NCBI GenBank assembly: GCA_900548705.1
Contig: URLF01000020.1
Location: forward strand, 1 to 34,102
Source: an uncultured Porphyromonadaceae bacterium
Lineage (GTDB): Bacteria; Bacteroidota; Bacteroidia; Bacteroidales; Muribaculaceae
Length of the DNA stretch: 34,102 bases
Reading direction: 5' to 3'
In this document: positions 31,212 to 34,102 of the stretch, in pieces
How positions within the stretch are numbered: the stretch's first letter is position 1
Layout of the letters: the number at the start of each line of letters is the position of its first letter
The notes under the pieces: generated by a model
Database searches by the model: none
The model's input: the letters and a program-made list of their open reading frames with translations, nothing else
Told to the model about the DNA's origin: nothing
Made by a program: the position numbers and the translations under genes

Positions 31212-32775
31212 TTTGCTCAGCACGGTCGACTGGTCAAGAGGCCAGTTCGCCCTGACGGCCATGGTCCACTGGCTTTTCGTCCCCCTGACGATAGGCCTGT
31301 CGCTGATTGTGGCCATTATGGAAAGCATCTATCTCAAGACCAAAGCCGAGAGATGGAAGAGGCTCACCAAGTTCTGGATGCTGCTGTTCGGCATCAATTT
31401 CGCCTGCGGCGTGGCCACCGGCATCATCCTCGAATTCGAGTTCGGCACGAACTGGTCCAATTACTCCTGGTTCGTCGGGGACATCTTCGGCGCCCCGCTG
31501 GCCATCGAGGGTATAGCGGCTTTCTTCCTGGAATCGACATTCATCGCCGTGATGTTCTTCGGGTGGAAGAGGGTCAGCCCCGGGTTCCATCTCCTCTCGA
31601 CCTGGCTCACCGCGCTGGGTGTCTGCCTGTCTGCCTACTGGATTCTGGTGGCCAACGCCTGGATGCAGTATCCCGTCGGGATGGAGTTCGACCCCGCCCA
31701 GATGCGCAATGTGATGGTCTCCTTCGCCGACGTGGCCCTCTCGCCGGTGGCTGTCAACAAATTCTTCCACACCGTCCTTAGCGGATGGGTGCTTGGAGCC
31801 GTGTTCGTTGTCGGGGTGAGCTGCTGGTTCATCTGGAAGAAAAGCAACCTCGAGTTTGCCAAGGACTCGATGAAGATAGCCTCCTGGGTAGGTCTGGCCG
31901 GTATCGTCCTGACGATGTGGACCGGCGACGGTTCGGCCGTGGAGGTCTCAAAGGTGCAGCCTATGAAGCTCGCCGCCATGGAGGGGCTTTACGACGGCAC
32001 AAGCGGCCAGTCGCTCGTAGGATTCGGCATCCTCGACCCGTCGAAACAACGTACAGACGGCAAGAATCCGATGCTGATGGAGGTCTCCATCCCCAAAGGG
32101 CTTTCGATACTTGCCCGTCATAATCCCGACGCTTACATCCCAGGCATCAACGACCTTATTGAGGGACGTGAGACCGGCCCTGACGGGGAGATGGTGACTA
32201 CCCTCAGCTACGCCGAGAGGATAGAGGCCGGACGACGCGCCCAGGAAGCCCTCCGCCAGTATGACGCGGCTTCGGCCGCGGGGGACACCGCCGGGATGGA
32301 GGCCGCATCCCAAGCCCTGAAAGCCGACTTCCGCTATTTCGGATACGGCTATCTCGAATCTCCCGACGAGGCTGTGCCCCCCGTGGCGCTCACCTTCTAT
32401 GCCTTCCGCGTGATGGTGATGGCGGGCGGCTACCTGTTGCTTTTCTTCCTGGTCACCCTCTTCCTGAGCTACCGCAAACCGCAGCATCTTGAGAGCGGCT
32501 GGCTGGTGTTCTTCGGTCTGCTGACCATCCCCGTTGTGTGGATTGCCAGCGAGGCCGGCTGGATTGTGGCCGAGATGGGCCGTCAGCCATGGGTGATTGA
32601 GGGGTTGCTGCCCACCCGCGCCGCTGTCAGCGCGATACCCTCCGGGTCGGTTCAGCTGACCTTCTGGATGTTCGTGGTGGTGTTCGCCGGGTTGCTCACA
32701 GCCGAGATTTCCATCATGTGCCGCGAGATTTCCAAAGCCTCGCGCCGCGACATTCTCGCCGGTGAGGAAGCCTGA
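31204..32775 (+). CDS. cydA: Cytochrome bd quinol oxidase subunit I
   Basis: Binds hemes b558, b595 and d and oxidises quinol to reduce O2 in the inner membrane. The 523-residue product has about nine helices. His22 in TAMVHWLFVPLTIGLS is the N-terminal heme ligand region; the quinol loop begins KVQPMKLAAMEGLY and is followed by an inserted, Ala-rich segment (RRAQEALRQYDAASAAGD); the heme b558 Met lies in YAFRVMVMAGGY; and GRQPWVIEGLLPT marks the C-terminal part. In a strictly fermentative gut lineage it serves O2 scavenging and growth at nanomolar oxygen. It overlaps DUF4492 by 8 nt; cydB follows 48 nt downstream. Confidence 0.97.
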   Translation: MNDLLSTVDWSRGQFALTAMVHWLFVPLTIGLSLIVAIMESIYLKTKAERWKRLTKFWMLLFGINFACGVATGIILEFEFGTNWSNYSWFVGDIFGAPLAIEGIAAFFLESTFIAVMFFGWKRVSPGFHLLSTWLTALGVCLSAYWILVANAWMQYPVGMEFDPAQMRNVMVSFADVALSPVAVNKFFHTVLSGWVLGAVFVVGVSCWFIWKKSNLEFAKDSMKIASWVGLAGIVLTMWTGDGSAVEVSKVQPMKLAAMEGLYDGTSGQSLVGFGILDPSKQRTDGKNPMLMEVSIPKGLSILARHNPDAYIPGINDLIEGRETGPDGEMVTTLSYAERIEAGRRAQEALRQYDAASAAGDTAGMEAASQALKADFRYFGYGYLESPDEAVPPVALTFYAFRVMVMAGGYLLLFFLVTLFLSYRKPQHLESGWLVFFGLLTIPVVWIASEAGWIVAEMGRQPWVIEGLLPTRAAVSAIPSGSVQLTFWMFVVVFAGLLTAEISIMCREISKASRRDILAGEEA

Positions 32776-32823
32776 CCTCGCTTCTGACATTTACATAATT
32801 CCTAACGATTAAATTTCGACAAA

Positions 32824-33966
32824 GTGGAAGCTTTACAGATATATTGGTGGTTCGTCATCTCGCTGCTTGGCGGGCTGCTGGTCTTCCTGCTCTTCGTGCA
32901 AGGGGGACAAACGATGATATGGCAGGCGCGGTCGCTTGAGCGCAAGTCGCTGCTGGTAAACGCCCTCGGGCGCAAATGGGAACTGACATTCACGACCCTC
33001 GTAACCTTCGGCGGAGCCTTCTTCGCCTCCTTCCCCCTCTATTACTCCACCAGCTTCGGGGGAGCCTACTGGCTCTGGATGCTGATACTGCTGAGTTTCA
33101 TCCTCCAGGCCGTCAGCTATGAGTTCCGCTCCAAACCGGCCAACATCTTCGGCACACCGGTCTATGACCTCTTCCTCTGGATCAACGGCTTCTTCGGATG
33201 CGTGCTGCTTGGCTGCGCCGTCGGCATGCAGTTCTTCGGTGCCGACTTCATCGTCTCCCGCCAGAGCATCCTCGACAGCGGTTCACCCGTGATTTCGGTC
33301 TGGAACGACAGCCACGGACTTGAACAGATATTCAGCCTGCGTCCCCTGCTGCTCGGATTCGCCATCTTCTTCCTGGCGCGCACACTGGCCGCCATGTTCT
33401 TCGTCAAGAGCGTCATGACCCCCGACGAGGCCGGTTTCGTCAAGGAGATGCGCAACAGGATTCTCGTCAACGGATGTGTCTTCGTGCTGTTCTTCCTCGC
33501 CTTCCTCTTCGCGCTGTTCACCGCCCAAGGCTACACCACCCAGCCGGACGGCAGTGTGGTTCCCGTCGGATGCAAATATTTCTACAACTTGATAGACCTC
33601 TGGTGGCTCGGTGCAGCGTTGCTGCTGGGCGTGCTGATGGTGCTGTATGGAGTGCTTCGCGCCTCCTTCGACGGCAAATTCGCCCGGAAGGCATTCTGGT
33701 GGACAGCCGTCGGGGTGGTTATGGTGGTCACCTCCCTGCTCTGTGCCAACGGCTACAACAACACCGCCTTCCTCCCCTCGGTCAGCAACCCCGACAGCTC
33801 CCTGACCATCGCCAACGCCTCCTCCACCGAGTTCACCCTCAGAGTCATGGCGTGGGTTACCCTCCTGCTCCCCATCGTCATCGGCTACATCGCCTATGTC
33901 TGGCACAAGATGACCTCCCCGGCCCTCACCCCCGAGGAGCTTGCCGCCGACGACCACAAATATTGA
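32824..33966 (+). CDS. cydB: Cytochrome bd quinol oxidase subunit II
   Basis: Partner of CydA, without heme ligands in most species, needed for stable assembly of the heme pair. The 380-residue product has about eight hydrophobic helices, beginning YWWFVISLLGGLLVFLLFVQ, with the conserved GGQTMIWQ and RKWELTFTTLVTFGGAFFASFP sections split by a short loop, and ANGYNNTAFLPS near the C-terminus. The start codon is GTG at 32824 (GTG GAA GCT), with no nearby ATG. The 48-nt gap after cydA holds no gene. The operon promoter is at 30768-30799. Confidence 0.95.
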   Translation: MEALQIYWWFVISLLGGLLVFLLFVQGGQTMIWQARSLERKSLLVNALGRKWELTFTTLVTFGGAFFASFPLYYSTSFGGAYWLWMLILLSFILQAVSYEFRSKPANIFGTPVYDLFLWINGFFGCVLLGCAVGMQFFGADFIVSRQSILDSGSPVISVWNDSHGLEQIFSLRPLLLGFAIFFLARTLAAMFFVKSVMTPDEAGFVKEMRNRILVNGCVFVLFFLAFLFALFTAQGYTTQPDGSVVPVGCKYFYNLIDLWWLGAALLLGVLMVLYGVLRASFDGKFARKAFWWTAVGVVMVVTSLLCANGYNNTAFLPSVSNPDSSLTIANASSTEFTLRVMAWVTLLLPIVIGYIAYVWHKMTSPALTPEELAADDHKY

Positions 33967-33979
33967 TGCCGCTCGCTCT

Positions 33980-34085
33980 CTCGCAGATGATAACGTGAAA
34001 TCTCGCGGATTACTACCATATAACTCGCGGATTACGACTTGATAATAAAGTAAAGTCTCGCAGATTACGCGGATTACGCAGATTG
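33980..34085 (+). repeat. Short CGC(A/G)GATTAC repeat array downstream of cydB
   Basis: CGCRGATTAC-type units begin at 33982 (degenerate, CGCAGATGA), 34004, 34026, 34059, 34068 and 34077. The first four are preceded by CTCGC-type context (CTCGCAGAT, CTCGCGGATTAC) at spacings of 22, 22 and 33 nt; the last three are tandem at 9 nt. A 12-bp palindrome CCATCCGGATGG (34086-34097) follows. Not a CRISPR: units are too short and there are no spacers of constant length. The array may continue past the right edge. Also, 33967-34102 holds no gene. Confidence 0.6.
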
Positions 34086-34102
34086 CCATCCGGATGGAAT
34101 AT

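Noticed and set aside
31948..32790. Open frame of 280 codons on the minus strand
   Set aside because: Antisense to cydA, rich in His, Gly and Glu as expected for a shadow frame.
33980..34085. CRISPR-like repeat array
   Set aside because: Units are 9-13 nt, spacing is irregular, spacers are too short, and no cas gene is near.

Overview
The window comes from a moderately GC-rich member of the Bacteroidales (phylum Bacteroidota), plausibly a Muribaculaceae-like gut bacterium. Family and genus cannot be fixed from sequence reading alone. The reasons are the gene families (DUF5103/T9SS plug, DUF4199, DUF4492, DUF4494, DUF6048, DUF6452), secreted proteins with type IX secretion-like C-terminal tails, signal peptides cut before Gln, and promoters of the Bacteroidota type (TTG-like -33 box, about 19-20 nt spacer, TAnnTTTG -7 box). 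It is chromosomal core and envelope sequence. I saw no tRNA, rRNA, CRISPR array, insertion sequence, phage gene or integrase.

Layout, left to right. (1) A partial NAD(P)HX epimerase/dehydratase gene (-) runs off the left edge. A 337-base intergenic region follows, holding an 18-bp perfect palindrome. (2) A secreted S8 peptidase and a 1504-residue GLUG-repeat surface protein (+). (3) Housekeeping genes hpt, adk, pheS, nth and a TRIC/YadS-type membrane protein (+). (4) A tightly packed minus-strand operon: DUF3737 beta-helix protein, PatB/MalY C-S lyase, MATE exporter. (5) A plus-strand envelope run: DUF4199, GT2 glycosyltransferase, DUF6452 lipoprotein, DUF6048 outer-membrane protein, ending in rpiB. 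(6) A small 2[4Fe-4S] ferredoxin too short for routine ORF lists and a secreted EndoI-type nuclease (-), divergent from a ROK-family kinase-like protein (+). (7) Minus-strand genes: DUF5103 (T9SS plug family), ung, a major OmpA-family protein, transketolase, an FHS-type MFS sugar transporter, YggS/PLPBP and DUF4494. (8) A divergent promoter pair leading to DUF4492-cydA-cydB (cytochrome bd oxidase, +), then an array of short GATTAC-type repeats at the right edge.

Themes. Three proteins (S8 peptidase, GLUG protein, EndoI nuclease) carry type A CTD-like tails, and a fourth gene belongs to the T9SS plug family, so this looks like part of a type IX secretome. rpiB, transketolase and the MFS transporter point to sugar uptake and the non-oxidative pentose phosphate pathway. 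The least understood units are the DUF3737-patB-MATE operon, the DUF6452-DUF6048 pair, and several intergenic palindromes and repeats listed as findings. No wholly new system is proven here.
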